A stretch of 64,000 nucleotides of DNA from Clostridium manihotivorum (GCF_004015185.1 NZ_CP025746.1:4977776-5041775); one strand, 5' to 3'. Shown: positions 53,773 to 62,230, numbered from the stretch's first letter. Numbers and translations are program-made. The notes: generated from the letters alone by a model not told the origin.

Positions 53773-54654
53773 TTAACCTTTTACTGATCCTGCAACAAGT
53801 CCTTTAGCTATAAATTTCTGTGAAGCAGTAAATACTATAACTATTGGAAGTGATGCCATTACAGATGCTGCAGAGAATTGAGTCCAGTTAGCAGAGAACT
53901 GATTCCTTATGAATGATCTAAGTCCTGTTGCTATAGTCTGGTTACCAGCATCCTTCATAAGTGCTGAAGTAAACATAAATTCTGAATATGTTCCTATAAA
54001 GGAAAATAAGAAGATAACTACTAGCATAGATTTTGTTAAAGGCAATATTATCTTTACAAACATTTGCCAAGTTGTAGCACCATCCACAAAAGCAGCTTCA
54101 TCTAAATCCTTTGGAATACCGTCTATAAATCCTTTAAGCAACCAAATGTTATAAGCAGATCCGCCTGCAAGAAGAAGCACTAATGTCCAAAGTCTGTCCA
54201 TAAATCCTAAATTCATTGCTATTCCTAGTATAGCAGGTAAAGCCATTGTTGCTGGGAAGAATTGAAGTATAAGCAATGTCATCAATCCATTTTTTCTACC
54301 TTTGAATCTTAATCTAGCAAAAGCAAAGGCTGCTGGTACTGTCATAGCTAATTGAATTATAGCAACAGAAAAACATAATAATAAAGAGTTTTTCATCCAT
54401 ATTAAGAAATCTGTTTCATTAATTACTTTAGCATAGTTCTTAAGTGTCCACACTTTAGGGAAGAAGGTAGTTTGTACAAATGCATCGCCTGTAGCCATTG
54501 ATGAAGAAATAATGGCTATTATAGGTATCATAGTAACTATTACTACTACCCACATGAATACTCTAGAAATCCATAAGTTTCTAAGTTCAGAAGGTCTTAA
54601 CTTTTTCTTGTATTTCAAATTACTCTTAACATTACTTTGGTTAACTGATAGCAT
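53773..54654 (-). CDS. malG: Maltodextrin ABC transporter permease MalG
   Basis: 293 residues from ATG 54654 (AAGGAGG upstream). Six membrane helices and the EAA coupling loop DEAAFVDGATTWQMFVKIIL. The C-terminus ends KGLVAGSVKG, typical of MalG/GanQ. It follows malF with one base between stop and start. MalG with MalF forms the channel. No MalK-type ATPase is in this window, so a shared MsmX-type ATPase elsewhere is expected. Confidence 0.93.
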   Translation of the reverse strand: MLSVNQSNVKSNLKYKKKLRPSELRNLWISRVFMWVVVIVTMIPIIAIISSSMATGDAFVQTTFFPKVWTLKNYAKVINETDFLIWMKNSLLLCFSVAIIQLAMTVPAAFAFARLRFKGRKNGLMTLLILQFFPATMALPAILGIAMNLGFMDRLWTLVLLLAGGSAYNIWLLKGFIDGIPKDLDEAAFVDGATTWQMFVKIILPLTKSMLVVIFLFSFIGTYSEFMFTSALMKDAGNQTIATGLRSFIRNQFSANWTQFSAASVMASLPIVIVFTASQKFIAKGLVAGSVKG

Positions 54655-54655
54655 A

Positions 54656-55585
54656 CTAATCAACCTCCTTAAATTGTCCAGACATTTTCATTTGTGTTCC
54701 TGAAATTATTGCGATTATTACAAATATTATTATTGATAAAGCTGATCCTATATCATATCTTCCAAATTGAGTTGCTAATTTATATGTTGTTGAACTAAGT
54801 ATGTCTGTATATCCTGCAAACTGAGTATCAAGTCTTGCAGGTAAACCTTCAGTAAGTAAGAATGCTGATCCAAAGTTGTTAAAGTTAAATGCAAAGCTTG
54901 AAATTAATAAAGGATATGCTGTTCTTGCAAGTTCTGGTAAAGTTATCTTTACAAATTGAGTGAACTTGCTAGCTCCATCAACTTCAGCAGCTTCATATTG
55001 ATCTTCTGATATTGCTGATATAGTTCCTATACAGATATTCATCATATAAGGGAATCCTAACCATATGTTAACTATTATTACTGCAACTCTTGCCCACCAA
55101 GGATTAGTAAGCCATTGCACTGGTGCACTTAGTATGTGAAGATTAATTAGTACTCTGTTTATTGCACCATAATCTGTATTTAATAAGCCTTGCCATGATA
55201 GTATAGCAACAGTTACTGGTAATGCCCATGGTATAACCAAAAAGCTTTTATATACGAACGCTTCTTTCATATGCTTATTAGATAGCACAAGCGCTATTAT
55301 CAATCCTACAAAAAAGCAACCTGCTGTTGATATTAATGCAAAAGAGAATGTCCATCCGAAAACCGGTAAGAAAACTTGTTTAAAAGGCCCTGTTAAAACA
55401 TCAATAAAATTTTGAATACCTATGAAATGATAATTACTTTGTGTGTACATGGTGAAATCAGTTAAAGAGATGTATACTGTATATACTATTGGTAAAAATG
55501 TTAATGCAAATATAGAAATAAGTGCTGGTAATAAATATGGAATAGCTTTAGCTCCGTCTTTTTTGGTTTTAATAACTCTTTCCAC
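54656..55585 (-). CDS. malF: Maltodextrin ABC transporter permease MalF
   Basis: 309 residues, six helices, without the large P2 loop of enterobacterial MalF, as usual in Gram-positives. The EAA loop reads YEAAEVDGASKFTQFVKITL. It is the partner of MalG. It starts 66 bp after malE, across a terminator-like hairpin that would lower its expression relative to the binding protein. Confidence 0.93.
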   Translation of the reverse strand: MERVIKTKKDGAKAIPYLLPALISIFALTFLPIVYTVYISLTDFTMYTQSNYHFIGIQNFIDVLTGPFKQVFLPVFGWTFSFALISTAGCFFVGLIIALVLSNKHMKEAFVYKSFLVIPWALPVTVAILSWQGLLNTDYGAINRVLINLHILSAPVQWLTNPWWARVAVIIVNIWLGFPYMMNICIGTISAISEDQYEAAEVDGASKFTQFVKITLPELARTAYPLLISSFAFNFNNFGSAFLLTEGLPARLDTQFAGYTDILSSTTYKLATQFGRYDIGSALSIIIFVIIAIISGTQMKMSGQFKEVD

Positions 55586-55605
55586 AACTAACCCCCCTAG
55601 TTATT

Positions 55606-55636
55606 TTTTTAAAAAAGGGGGATTTCTCCCCCTACT
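55606..55636 (-). terminator. Attenuator hairpin between malE and malF
   Basis: On the minus strand AGGGGGA-GAAA-TCCCCCT, a 7-bp GC stem with a GAAA tetraloop, is followed by seven T. It lies in the middle of an operon, so it probably terminates only part of the transcripts and keeps binding-protein mRNA in excess. Confidence 0.8.
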
Positions 55637-55651
55637 ATATTTTATTACAAA

Positions 55652-56881
55652 CTATTTTTGTTGAGCAATACCTTGTTTGATTTGTTCAACTGTAGTATCA
55701 GCTGCTTTCTTAGCATCTTCTTTACCAGCAGTTAAAAGTTGTAGATTATTTCCACCAGGTGTCCACATAGCTTGAACTTCAGGTATGTTAGGCATTGGTT
55801 CTGCAACCTTTGCTTGTTCAGCAAACTGTACAGCTTCTTTACTAGCTTTGAATGTATCACTGTTTAATGCATCATTTAAAACTGGTATTCTGTTTCCTTT
55901 TTCAAATAATGGCATTGCTGTCTTGTCTGCTAAGTACTTCATTAAATCCCATGCTGTATCTTGATTCTTAGATTTTGAACTTACGAAAGCTGTTTGAACA
56001 CCCATGAATGATGGTGTTGCTTTTCCATTAATTTGTGGTAGTGGAGCTACTGCAAATGGAACCTTAGCAGTCTTAAATCCATCAACATCCCATGGTCCTG
56101 AAATGTAGAAACCTATCTTCCCAGCTTGGAAGTCTCCCTTAGCTGCATCTCCCTTTATGTCTGCATTCATAAATTTATTCTTAACTACTAAATCTTGAAT
56201 GAATTGATATCCCTTTATAGCACCTTCATTGTTTAAGCCTATATCTTTTGCATCTAGTGAACCATTGTTGTTTTTAAATACATAGCCACCGTTTCCAGCT
56301 AAGAATGCATATGCATAGTAGAAATTGTTAACATCATACTTGAATCCTACTGTCTTAGCTTGTTCTACTAGTTCATCCATTGTTTTTGGTACTGTTTTTA
56401 CCTTATCAGTATTGTAGAATAAAGCATAAGTTTCCATTGAAAGAGGAACTGCATACTTCTTACCTTTTATAGTAACTGCATCAATTACTGACTTAGAAGC
56501 ATATTTGCTTTCATCTATTACTCCATCTTTAACTTCTGCAAGTAAGCCTGCTTTTTGGAATGTTCCAAGGTTATCTTGTGCTAAACCAAACATTATATCT
56601 GGTCCCTTAGAGCTTTGAGCTGCTTGGATATAACCTTGCATATCACCTTTATCTTCTACAACCTTAACTTTATTATTAGTTTGCTTTGCCCATTCTTGAG
56701 CTATCTTGTCCACTTCTTTTACTTCTACTGTAGTTAAGTGTGACCAAACAACTATTTCTTTTCCACTCTTAGATCCTCCATTTGATGCTGAAGAATCATC
56801 CTTCTTGCTGCATCCTATAAATGCACTTGAAATTACTAGAGCTGACATCACTGTTGCTAAAACCTTAACACGTTTACTCAT
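55652..56881 (-). CDS. malE: Maltodextrin-binding lipoprotein MalE
   Basis: 409 residues. A lipoprotein signal peptide ends at the lipobox AFIGC (Cys about 24), followed by a Ser/Gly/Lys-rich linker. The mature part is a family 1 solute-binding protein (GKEIVVWSHLTTVEVKEVDK, PDIMFGLAQDNLG, FYISGPWDVDGF, MPNIPEVQAMWTPGG). It captures maltodextrins at the cell surface for MalFG. It is first in the operon, behind a consensus promoter and a cre/MalR-like operator. Confidence 0.92.
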   Translation of the reverse strand: MSKRVKVLATVMSALVISSAFIGCSKKDDSSASNGGSKSGKEIVVWSHLTTVEVKEVDKIAQEWAKQTNNKVKVVEDKGDMQGYIQAAQSSKGPDIMFGLAQDNLGTFQKAGLLAEVKDGVIDESKYASKSVIDAVTIKGKKYAVPLSMETYALFYNTDKVKTVPKTMDELVEQAKTVGFKYDVNNFYYAYAFLAGNGGYVFKNNNGSLDAKDIGLNNEGAIKGYQFIQDLVVKNKFMNADIKGDAAKGDFQAGKIGFYISGPWDVDGFKTAKVPFAVAPLPQINGKATPSFMGVQTAFVSSKSKNQDTAWDLMKYLADKTAMPLFEKGNRIPVLNDALNSDTFKASKEAVQFAEQAKVAEPMPNIPEVQAMWTPGGNNLQLLTAGKEDAKKAADTTVEQIKQGIAQQK

Positions 56882-56944
56882 ATTGTACCCCCCATAATCA
56901 ATTAATTTATTTTGTTTAATTATTCATAATTTTTGCAAACACCG

Positions 56945-57014
56945 TGCAATCGCTTGCATTAATGTTTGTGATCTACTGTAATTTCATTATAAGATGTGAT
57001 GAATACGTTGTCAA
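56945..57014 (-). promoter_or_regulatory. mal operon promoter with cre/MalR-like operator
   Basis: On the minus strand: -35 TTGACA (57009-57014), exactly 17 bp, -10 TATAAT (56986-56991), both perfect sigma-A consensus. About 20-35 bases past the expected start lies TGCAATCGCTTGCA (56945-56958), which fits the CcpA cre consensus TGNAANCGNTNNCA and the MalR-type dyad GCAANCGNTTGC. A site in this place would block elongation or initiation, so maltose induction and/or glucose repression are inferred. Confidence 0.85.
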
Positions 57015-57474
57015 CATTTTTTAGACTTATTTTTTTTTTTTTTAATCGTATTCATGGAAATTTTTAATTTATCATGGTTTATTTAACTTTTTCTCTATAA
57101 TACTATTGTTTGTATTTTTTAAGTAATTTATTCTTTCTTTTTTATTCTCTCACTTACATCATAGTATAATGTTTTAATCATACTTGTGTCCAAGTTCATC
57201 ATAGATGATAATAACTTTAAAAAGCAAAAAACTTATTTTTCTTGAGCAATATTATTATTATTAATATATTACAGGTATTATGCCACTTTTTACGGTTTAT
57301 TATATAATGTATATCCTATTAATTCATCCTGGTCCCTTAAGTTACAAACTATTCTAATCTCATGAAATCGCTAAGTTTAGCTAATATTTTTTGCGTAAGC
57401 ATTGGATAACTTACCACTTGATTTCAAAGCTGTACTTTAACAGAGCCTATCTTTAATATAAATTCCTAAAGAAT
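57015..57474. other. Intergenic region upstream of the mal promoter
   Basis: About 460 bp without a gene. It begins with a run of about 16 T near 57030 and ends with the family IV solo end at 57396-57448. Nothing else is recognisable. Confidence 0.5.
57396..57448 (-). repeat. Family IV solo end
   Basis: GTAAGCATTGGATAACTTAC, CACTTGATTTCAAAGCTGTA, CTTTAACAGAGCC. It matches the right end of the relic at 60018-60069 (TAAGCATCGGATGACTGAAC; ACTTAATTTCAAC; TTAACAGAGCC). No left end is visible. Confidence 0.6.
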
Positions 57475-57506
57475 AAAAAAATCTAGCATTATAAAACTGC
57501 TAGATC
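57475..57506 (-). terminator. Terminator of the small membrane-protein gene
   Basis: ATCTAGCA and TGCTAGAT pair around TTATAAAAC; on the minus strand seven T follow. It lies 17 bp past the stop at 57523. Confidence 0.85.
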
Positions 57507-57522
57507 TTAATGTAGTGTAGAA

Positions 57523-57777
57523 TTAAATTTCTTCATAATCTACATCCACTACTTTTTTTTCATTATTTGAATTTTGCCTATTTATATTCTCTTTAGGTGT
57601 TGCAATATTTTCCTTATTACTAGGGGTGGATTTTGAGAACATTATATTACGCTTAATACTTCTATATATCCATATACCTATCCCTATCACTAATATCACC
57701 GGCAATAAAAAGCGAATAAACAATACAGCTCCTATTACTATTACTAAAACTATAAAAACCTTTGAAAAATCACTCAT
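57523..57777 (-). CDS. Small membrane protein of unknown function
   Basis: 84 residues from ATG 57777; an in-frame ATG at 57801 lacks any ribosome site, while GAGAGG lies 12 bases before the inner one, longer than usual, so the start is uncertain. Residues about 5-40 are one long or two short membrane helices (KVFIVLVIVIGAVLFIRFLL). The C-terminal half is hydrophilic, Asn/Lys/Glu-rich and probably disordered, ending VVDVDYEEI. Family unknown. Confidence 0.65.
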   Translation of the reverse strand: MSDFSKVFIVLVIVIGAVLFIRFLLPVILVIGIGIWIYRSIKRNIMFSKSTPSNKENIATPKENINRQNSNNEKKVVDVDYEEI

Positions 57778-58216
57778 ATTTAATTGATACCTCTCTCCCA
57801 TAAGTAAATATTAATCAGGATGTCAATGCTGATTTGTTGCTATCTTTTTAAATACTTATATTCATTCTAAATTAGCTTAACGATATACAACTTCATCATA
57901 AAAGTATTTTAAAAATAGTTTTCTTATTGAACTTGGACATCATTATAGGGTTTCAATTGCAACTATTAAGTTTTTGTAATGGAACACTATAATTAAGTTA
58001 ATTTAATTATATCATCTCAACAGAAAAAGTATATTAACAAACTGTTAACTTTATTTTAGAATACCACTTAAAGAGGTAAATACTACCTTTTAATAAAGTG
58101 TTCTTTCGTCATGGTTTATATTACCTATTATTTAAGTCAATATTTTTTTGCTTAATAGAAATAATAAAAAAGTGATAAATTTTAAAACAATAACAAAATA
58201 TTTAGAAGGTGATTTT
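57778..58216. other. Divergent intergenic region
   Basis: About 440 bp between the small membrane protein and the deacetylase gene. It is AT-rich. A weak palindrome near 57893-57952 (GATATACAACTTC ... GAACTTGGACATC) may be a decayed family III copy. Promoters not identified. Confidence 0.4.
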
Positions 58217-58936
58217 ATGAAGCGTATTAGTAAGTTTTTCATTTTTATACTTATTTTTATCATGTTAACTGATTTAAGCAGCGTTAAAGCACTAGCTACT
58301 GAAGAAGCAAGTCAAGAACCTAAGGTAGTATACCTTACATTTGATGACGGTCCTAGCGGAAAGTTGAATAATAAGGTATTAGATATACTTAAAGAAAAGA
58401 ATGTTCACGCCACCTTTTTTCTGATAGGAAATATGATAAAAGGTCAAGAAGCCTTAGTTAAAAGAATGGTAGATGAAGGTAATTCGGTGGGGCTTCATAC
58501 TTATAGTCATGAGAAAGATAAAATCTACAGAAACAATACTAGTTTTGTTGATGAGATGCGTTTAACCCAGCAAATAATCTATGATACTACAGGGGTAAAA
58601 ACAAATATTTTAAGATTTCCTTTTGGCTGTAATAACAATATTTATAAACTTACTACCTCTATGGTAACCGCTCTTCATGATAATAACTTCAAAATATATG
58701 ATTGGAATGTAGATACAACTGATGGTATGAACCCTAAACTAGCGCCCTATAAGATTTTATCTAAAGCAAAAAGTGATAAAAATCCAGCAGTTGTACTAAT
58801 GCATTGTGGCTATTTAAACAAAAATACTGCTATAGCTCTTCCAGAGATAATAGACTACTATAAAAGTAAAGGCTATGAATTCAAGGTAATAACCGAAGAT
58901 ACACCAGAAGTATATAAACTAAGAAAGAACAGATAG
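58217..58936 (+). CDS. Secreted polysaccharide deacetylase (NodB domain)
   Basis: 239 residues from ATG 58217 (AGAAGGTGA upstream; a longer frame upstream has no start with a site). A signal peptide (about 1-27, cleavage near VKALA) is followed by the NodB domain: TFDDGPSG (catalytic Asp and metal Asp), HTYSHEKD (two metal His), RFPFG and the C-terminal LMHCG. It probably removes acetyl groups from peptidoglycan or another wall glycan; substrate cannot be read from sequence. It ends at a strong terminator. Confidence 0.92.
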   Translation: MKRISKFFIFILIFIMLTDLSSVKALATEEASQEPKVVYLTFDDGPSGKLNNKVLDILKEKNVHATFFLIGNMIKGQEALVKRMVDEGNSVGLHTYSHEKDKIYRNNTSFVDEMRLTQQIIYDTTGVKTNILRFPFGCNNNIYKLTTSMVTALHDNNFKIYDWNVDTTDGMNPKLAPYKILSKAKSDKNPAVVLMHCGYLNKNTAIALPEIIDYYKSKGYEFKVITEDTPEVYKLRKNR

Positions 58937-58954
58937 TTATCCTATAGTTATAAA

Positions 58955-58993
58955 GATTCGTGGATTTACGTAAGTCTACGAATTTTTATTTTT
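58955..58993 (+). terminator. Terminator of the first deacetylase gene
   Basis: ATTCGTGGATTTA and TAAGTCTACGAAT pair (with G-U pairs), loop CG, followed by TTTTTATTTTT. Confidence 0.85.
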
Positions 58994-59137
58994 GGCATTG
59001 TTAAAGCCTCATGATAAAATTATGTGTTTAGTAAATCGAAACTTTAACTTACCTTATTTAGGTAATTAATGTATCCTAAGTAACCTTTCCTTAATTTTGA
59101 ATATTATATAAGGATAATAATTATAGATGGTAATATT

Positions 59138-59641
59138 ATGTATTATAACAATATAGCAGCGATCTCATATGCATGCACTCACGCTTTAGCCCCAAATAAT
59201 AAATATGTGTATATGAAACCTTTCGGTAAAATAGGAGGAGACTGTGCCAGTTTTTTATCTCAATGTCTTATAGCTGGTGGTGCAAAAATGAAATATGATA
59301 ACCTTCCATGGTTCTATGAACCAGTATCATATTCTCCTTACTATAAGTGTTCGTTAAATTGGTCAGTAGCAAGCTCTTTGTACTCATTTTTAATAAGTAA
59401 TGCTTCCAAGAAAAATCTAGGCCCAAAAGGACGACTTTTAAATGGAATCGAAGAACTTACTCTAGGGGATTTAATTTTTTTTGAGAATTCTAACAAGAAA
59501 GTTTTCCACGGCTCAATAGTTACCTCTTTTGATAAAGATGGAACACCTTTAATATCTCAACATACTTATGATGAGTTAAACTCTCATATAAAAAGTCAAT
59601 ATTTTAAAGATACCATCTACTATGTAAGAATCTTTATATAA
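59138..59641 (+). CDS. Amidase_6-like (CHAP/NlpC-like) domain protein
   Basis: 167 residues, practically one domain. GGDCASFLSQCLIAGGA carries the presumed catalytic Cys; the His would be in VFHGSIVTSF, with ISQHTYDELN beyond. The pattern ALAPNNKY...DCxxFxSQ...W matches Amidase_6 (putative amidase) proteins of Firmicutes. No signal peptide, so a cytoplasmic, spore or mother-cell location is as likely as secretion. The ribosome site is weak (GATGG). It is followed within 6 bp by an insertion-sequence relic. Confidence 0.8.
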   Translation: MYYNNIAAISYACTHALAPNNKYVYMKPFGKIGGDCASFLSQCLIAGGAKMKYDNLPWFYEPVSYSPYYKCSLNWSVASSLYSFLISNASKKNLGPKGRLLNGIEELTLGDLIFFENSNKKVFHGSIVTSFDKDGTPLISQHTYDELNSHIKSQYFKDTIYYVRIFI

Positions 59642-59699
59642 AATTCAGGCTATGTTTAATAATATTGTTGAAATTAAGTGGTTATGAAGGAGATGCTCT

Positions 59700-59759
59700 A
59701 TGAGCGAGCTACTAGAATTAAATGATTTTTTCAGATGGAATGGCTTTAAAAATCACTAA
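59700..59759 (+). pseudogene. Remnant of a transposase start
   Basis: ATG at 59700, preceded by AAGGAGATGCTCT, encodes MSELLELNDFFRWNGFKNH and stops. The good ribosome site, together with the location just inside an inverted-repeat end, indicates the first codons of a transposase whose remainder was lost when copy F or a deletion removed it. Family not recognised. Confidence 0.55.
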
Positions 59760-59969
59760 TACGTCCTTCATTAGTGATTTTTTGCGCATCTGCCTTTTCT
59801 GAACGTATGTGAAGAAATTCTGGCAGGCGACATAATTTTTTACTCTTTACTCTTTTTAATCAAGACATTTTATATTATTTTCATTTAAATCAAAATATAA
59901 GAATTTTATAAAAGTTATGATCATTAAAGAGTAAAACTGTATGTTCGAACGTAGTGAGTTTACAGTTTT
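59749..59969 (+). repeat. Family I intergenic module, copy F (nested in the IS relic)
   Basis: Left terminator hairpin AAATCACTAAT...ATTAGTGATTT with a T run (59749-59782), core GCGCATCTGCC...GGCAGGCGACA (59783-59833, identical to copy C over almost all bases), a tail with complementary ends TTTTACTCTTT/AAAGAGTAAAA (about 59838-59935), then a second hairpin AAAACTGTA...TACAGTTTT (59933-59969). Confidence 0.8.
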
Positions 59970-60099
59970 AGCCATGGAATATGACAAAATCATATTAATT
60001 CTTTGTGCAAGCTCATCTAAGCATCGGATGACTGAACACTTAATTTCAACACGGTACATTAACAGAGCCAAAATATAAAACATAAGTTTATAAATATTG

Positions 60100-60137
60100 A
60101 AAAACTCACTAATGAAATTAGCATTAGTGAGTTTTTC
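60100..60137 (-). terminator. Terminator of the N-acetylmuramoyl-alanine amidase gene
   Basis: AAAAACTCACTAATG and CATTAGTGAGTTTTT pair over 15 bp, loop AAATTAG, about 47 bp past the stop at 60184; symmetrical. Confidence 0.88.
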
Positions 60138-60183
60138 CTTTTCGACTCTTCTAGTAATCGAAAAAATATAGCTTATCCACTTT

Positions 60184-60732
60184 TCATTGCTTTAATGTAT
60201 CTTGTTGACCAGTTATAGCCACAACAATTGCTGATGCTATTTTGTCAGGATTATAGTTATCCATATCCTCTCTAGAATCAATAAAACAGCATTCAATCAA
60301 AACAGAAGGCATTTTTGTATACTCTGTTACATATATATTACTATACTTTACTCCTCGATTAACAAAACCGAGCTTTGAGATCTCTGCACAAATCTGGTAG
60401 GCAAACTTTTCCGATCTTCCTCCTAGTTTGCTTACCCAACATTCTACCCCTCTTCCACCTCCTTCATTAAAATGAATAGAAAGATGCAGTGATGAATTAC
60501 TCCCATTTGCAAGTTTAACCCTATATCCCTTTGAAGCTCCAGCAGAATTAAAGGTTTTATCCCACGGCGTACAGTCTACGGTTTCATATCCCATTGCCTC
60601 AAGCTTATTAATTACAAGCTTCCATACAGCCTTAGTACAACTACCTTCACTTCTTATCCCTTTGGCTCCTATATCAGGATAACAGTTATGTCCAGCATCT
60701 CCACTTATAGTAGATCCTTTTGCAATCCGCAT
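60184..60732 (-). CDS. N-acetylmuramoyl-L-alanine amidase (Amidase_3)
   Basis: 182 residues, a bare catalytic domain. The zinc ligands of Amidase_3 are visible: His in SGDAGHNC (H15), Glu near IRSEGS (E30) and His in SLHLSIHFNEGG, with the catalytic Glu in VLIECCFID. It cleaves the bond between muramic acid and the stem peptide. There is no signal peptide, so export would need a holin or mother-cell lysis; phage endolysin-like or spore-related use is possible. AGGTGGTG precedes the ATG. Confidence 0.92.
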   Translation of the reverse strand: MRIAKGSTISGDAGHNCYPDIGAKGIRSEGSCTKAVWKLVINKLEAMGYETVDCTPWDKTFNSAGASKGYRVKLANGSNSSLHLSIHFNEGGGRGVECWVSKLGGRSEKFAYQICAEISKLGFVNRGVKYSNIYVTEYTKMPSVLIECCFIDSREDMDNYNPDKIASAIVVAITGQQDTLKQ

Positions 60733-60834
60733 TCTATCACCACCTAAAATAATAGTCCTATATATTCATACTATGCTTGTTTGTTATAAAGGTAACTATT
60801 ATTCATTAAAAATCATTTGTGCCTACATAAAAGG

Positions 60835-60871
60835 AAAAGCTACTAGTCCTTCATTTAGAACTAATAGCTTT
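60835..60871 (-). terminator. Terminator of the hemerythrin operon
   Basis: AAAGCTACTAGT and ACTAATAGCTTT form an 11-of-12-bp stem 5 bp past the stop at 60876. On the minus strand it is followed by the T-rich CTTTTCCTTTT. Confidence 0.75.
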
Positions 60872-60875
60872 ATAT

Positions 60876-61430
60876 CTATATATACATCTTTTCTAATCTT
60901 TCTAGCATATTTATATACTTATCTTGAATACCTTGACTTTTAGCCTCAACTTCAAACTGTTCACATTTTTCATCTATATCAACTTTAGAATCATTAGATA
61001 AATTATTTTTTGCAAACTTATATACAATTTTATCTTCTTTATCAATATGTCTATCTAACAAGTTTGTATAAGCTATAGCATTAGCTATAACATCAAGTTT
61101 TGCTTCCTCATTACCATCTTGTACTTTCTTTATTACTTCCACTAAGCTGTTGATGAAAAATCTTCCCTCATCATGTTCAACAAGCATCCCATATTGAATT
61201 GTTTTCTTAATTGCTTCGTTTAATTCTTCTTGCATTCTATTGAAAAGCAATTGTTCTTCCTTACCATGATGATGCTTATCTGCATAATTCCTTATGAAAT
61301 CTATCATTGAATACAAATCATCATAAGAAACATCTTTTCCTTTTAAAAGTTCAAAACAAAAATTTCTAACAACCCTTAGCATTCTTTTTATATTCTTATG
61401 TTCTTCCATCATTAATTCAATCGAATTCAT
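60876..61430 (-). CDS. Hemerythrin-like di-iron protein
   Basis: 184 residues, a four-helix bundle. His/Glu ligands are spaced as in hemerythrin HHE proteins: MEEHKNIKRM, YADKHHHGKEEQLLF, MLVEHDEGRF and LLDRHIDKEDKIVY. It probably binds O2, NO or serves in iron/oxidative protection in an anaerobe. No signal peptide, no fused domain. It starts 12 bp after the 214-residue gene upstream, so the pair is an operon. Confidence 0.9.
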   Translation of the reverse strand: MNSIELMMEEHKNIKRMLRVVRNFCFELLKGKDVSYDDLYSMIDFIRNYADKHHHGKEEQLLFNRMQEELNEAIKKTIQYGMLVEHDEGRFFINSLVEVIKKVQDGNEEAKLDVIANAIAYTNLLDRHIDKEDKIVYKFAKNNLSNDSKVDIDEKCEQFEVEAKSQGIQDKYINMLERLEKMYI

Positions 61431-61441
61431 AATCTCACATC

Positions 61442-62083
61442 CTAGCCTACTAGTTTAATTATTTTTGTTCCATTATCATTTATTCTATACTCATAACTAC
61501 TATTTAATTCAGAAACAAATTCTTTTATCCAGTTATCTCTTAATCTATAGAATAACCCAACATCTCCATTTTCTCTATCCCAATATTCATGGTGTATACA
61601 TTGAGTTGCTACCCATTCAATTCTCTCTTCTGTATTAGCTGTTATCTCATTTACTCTGTCACAAGGCATACCTTCTAATATATAATCGTTCATAGCTGTG
61701 TAAAGCTCTGAAGGTAAGTTAGGTGTTCCTTTGTCATTCTTATATTCCTTAGCAGCAATCTTACCTTGTTCTTTGAAAACTTCTAGCATATCATTTATTA
61801 GCATGCTATCCTTTTCTAGTAATCTAGTAACCCAAGCTGCCTGTCTTGCCTCTGCTGCACTTATCTTGCCTTGAAGCCATCCGTGTATATTGTTTGTATC
61901 GATCATATCTTCTAAAGGTCTATCTTCTGTTGGCGCTCCGTATTTTGAATAAATCTCATCTCTTAAGGTACTAACATCTATTCCTTTATTCTCAGCAGCC
62001 TTAACGATACTTTCTTCTAAACCTTCAAACCACTCTATTTTATTAAATAACCAATAATGAATTTTTCCTAAAAACATGCTCAT
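61442..62083 (-). CDS. Helical protein of unknown function co-transcribed with hemerythrin
   Basis: 213 residues from ATG 62083 (GAGGTGA upstream; the longer frame has no ribosome site). Mostly helical, with conserved-looking aromatic/acidic clusters: GKIHYWLFNKIEWFEGLE at the start and ATQCIHHEYWDRENGDVGLF in the C-terminal third. Several His/Glu/Asp could bind metal, but no known motif is complete. Operon position suggests a role connected with the hemerythrin. Family not recognised. Confidence 0.75.
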   Translation of the reverse strand: MSMFLGKIHYWLFNKIEWFEGLEESIVKAAENKGIDVSTLRDEIYSKYGAPTEDRPLEDMIDTNNIHGWLQGKISAAEARQAAWVTRLLEKDSMLINDMLEVFKEQGKIAAKEYKNDKGTPNLPSELYTAMNDYILEGMPCDRVNEITANTEERIEWVATQCIHHEYWDRENGDVGLFYRLRDNWIKEFVSELNSSYEYRINDNGTKIIKLVG

Positions 62084-62139
62084 CTTAAAATCACCTCGTA
62101 TAATTTTGTATAAAATATTATATTTATAATTCAAATATT

Positions 62140-62230
62140 GCTGTATAGTTCTCAACTTCAACTACTAATTTATGCATGCCCTATAATTCCAAGAGAACAT
62201 GTATAAATTAAGTTTTCATAAAAGATACTA
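62140..62230. repeat. Family II long palindrome, copy 3 (inverted)
   Basis: CTGTATAGTTCTCAACTTCA, ACTAATTTATGCATGCC, then GAACATGTATAAATTAAGTT. Its reverse complement aligns with copy 2 (AAAACTTAATTTATAC, TAGTTGAAGTTGA). It lies 60-150 bp upstream of the hemerythrin-partner gene, in its likely promoter region. Confidence 0.65.

Larger units (their letters stand above)
59648..60069. mobile_element. Family IV insertion-sequence relic (422 bp)
   Basis: Left end GGCTATGTTTAATAATATTG then TTGAAATTAAGTG (59648-59680). The right end is its near complement CACTTAATTTCAAC...ACATTAACAGAGCC (60037-60069); about 25 of 33 positions agree, the inner 14 exactly. Just inside the left end is a ribosome site and a 19-codon frame, the start of a lost transposase gene. 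The rest of that gene is missing, and a family I module (copy F) sits inside. Confidence 0.75.

Noticed and set aside
57015-57060. Long T run near 57030 considered a terminator
   Set aside because: No stem precedes it on either strand; it is a plain homopolymer tract upstream of the mal promoter.
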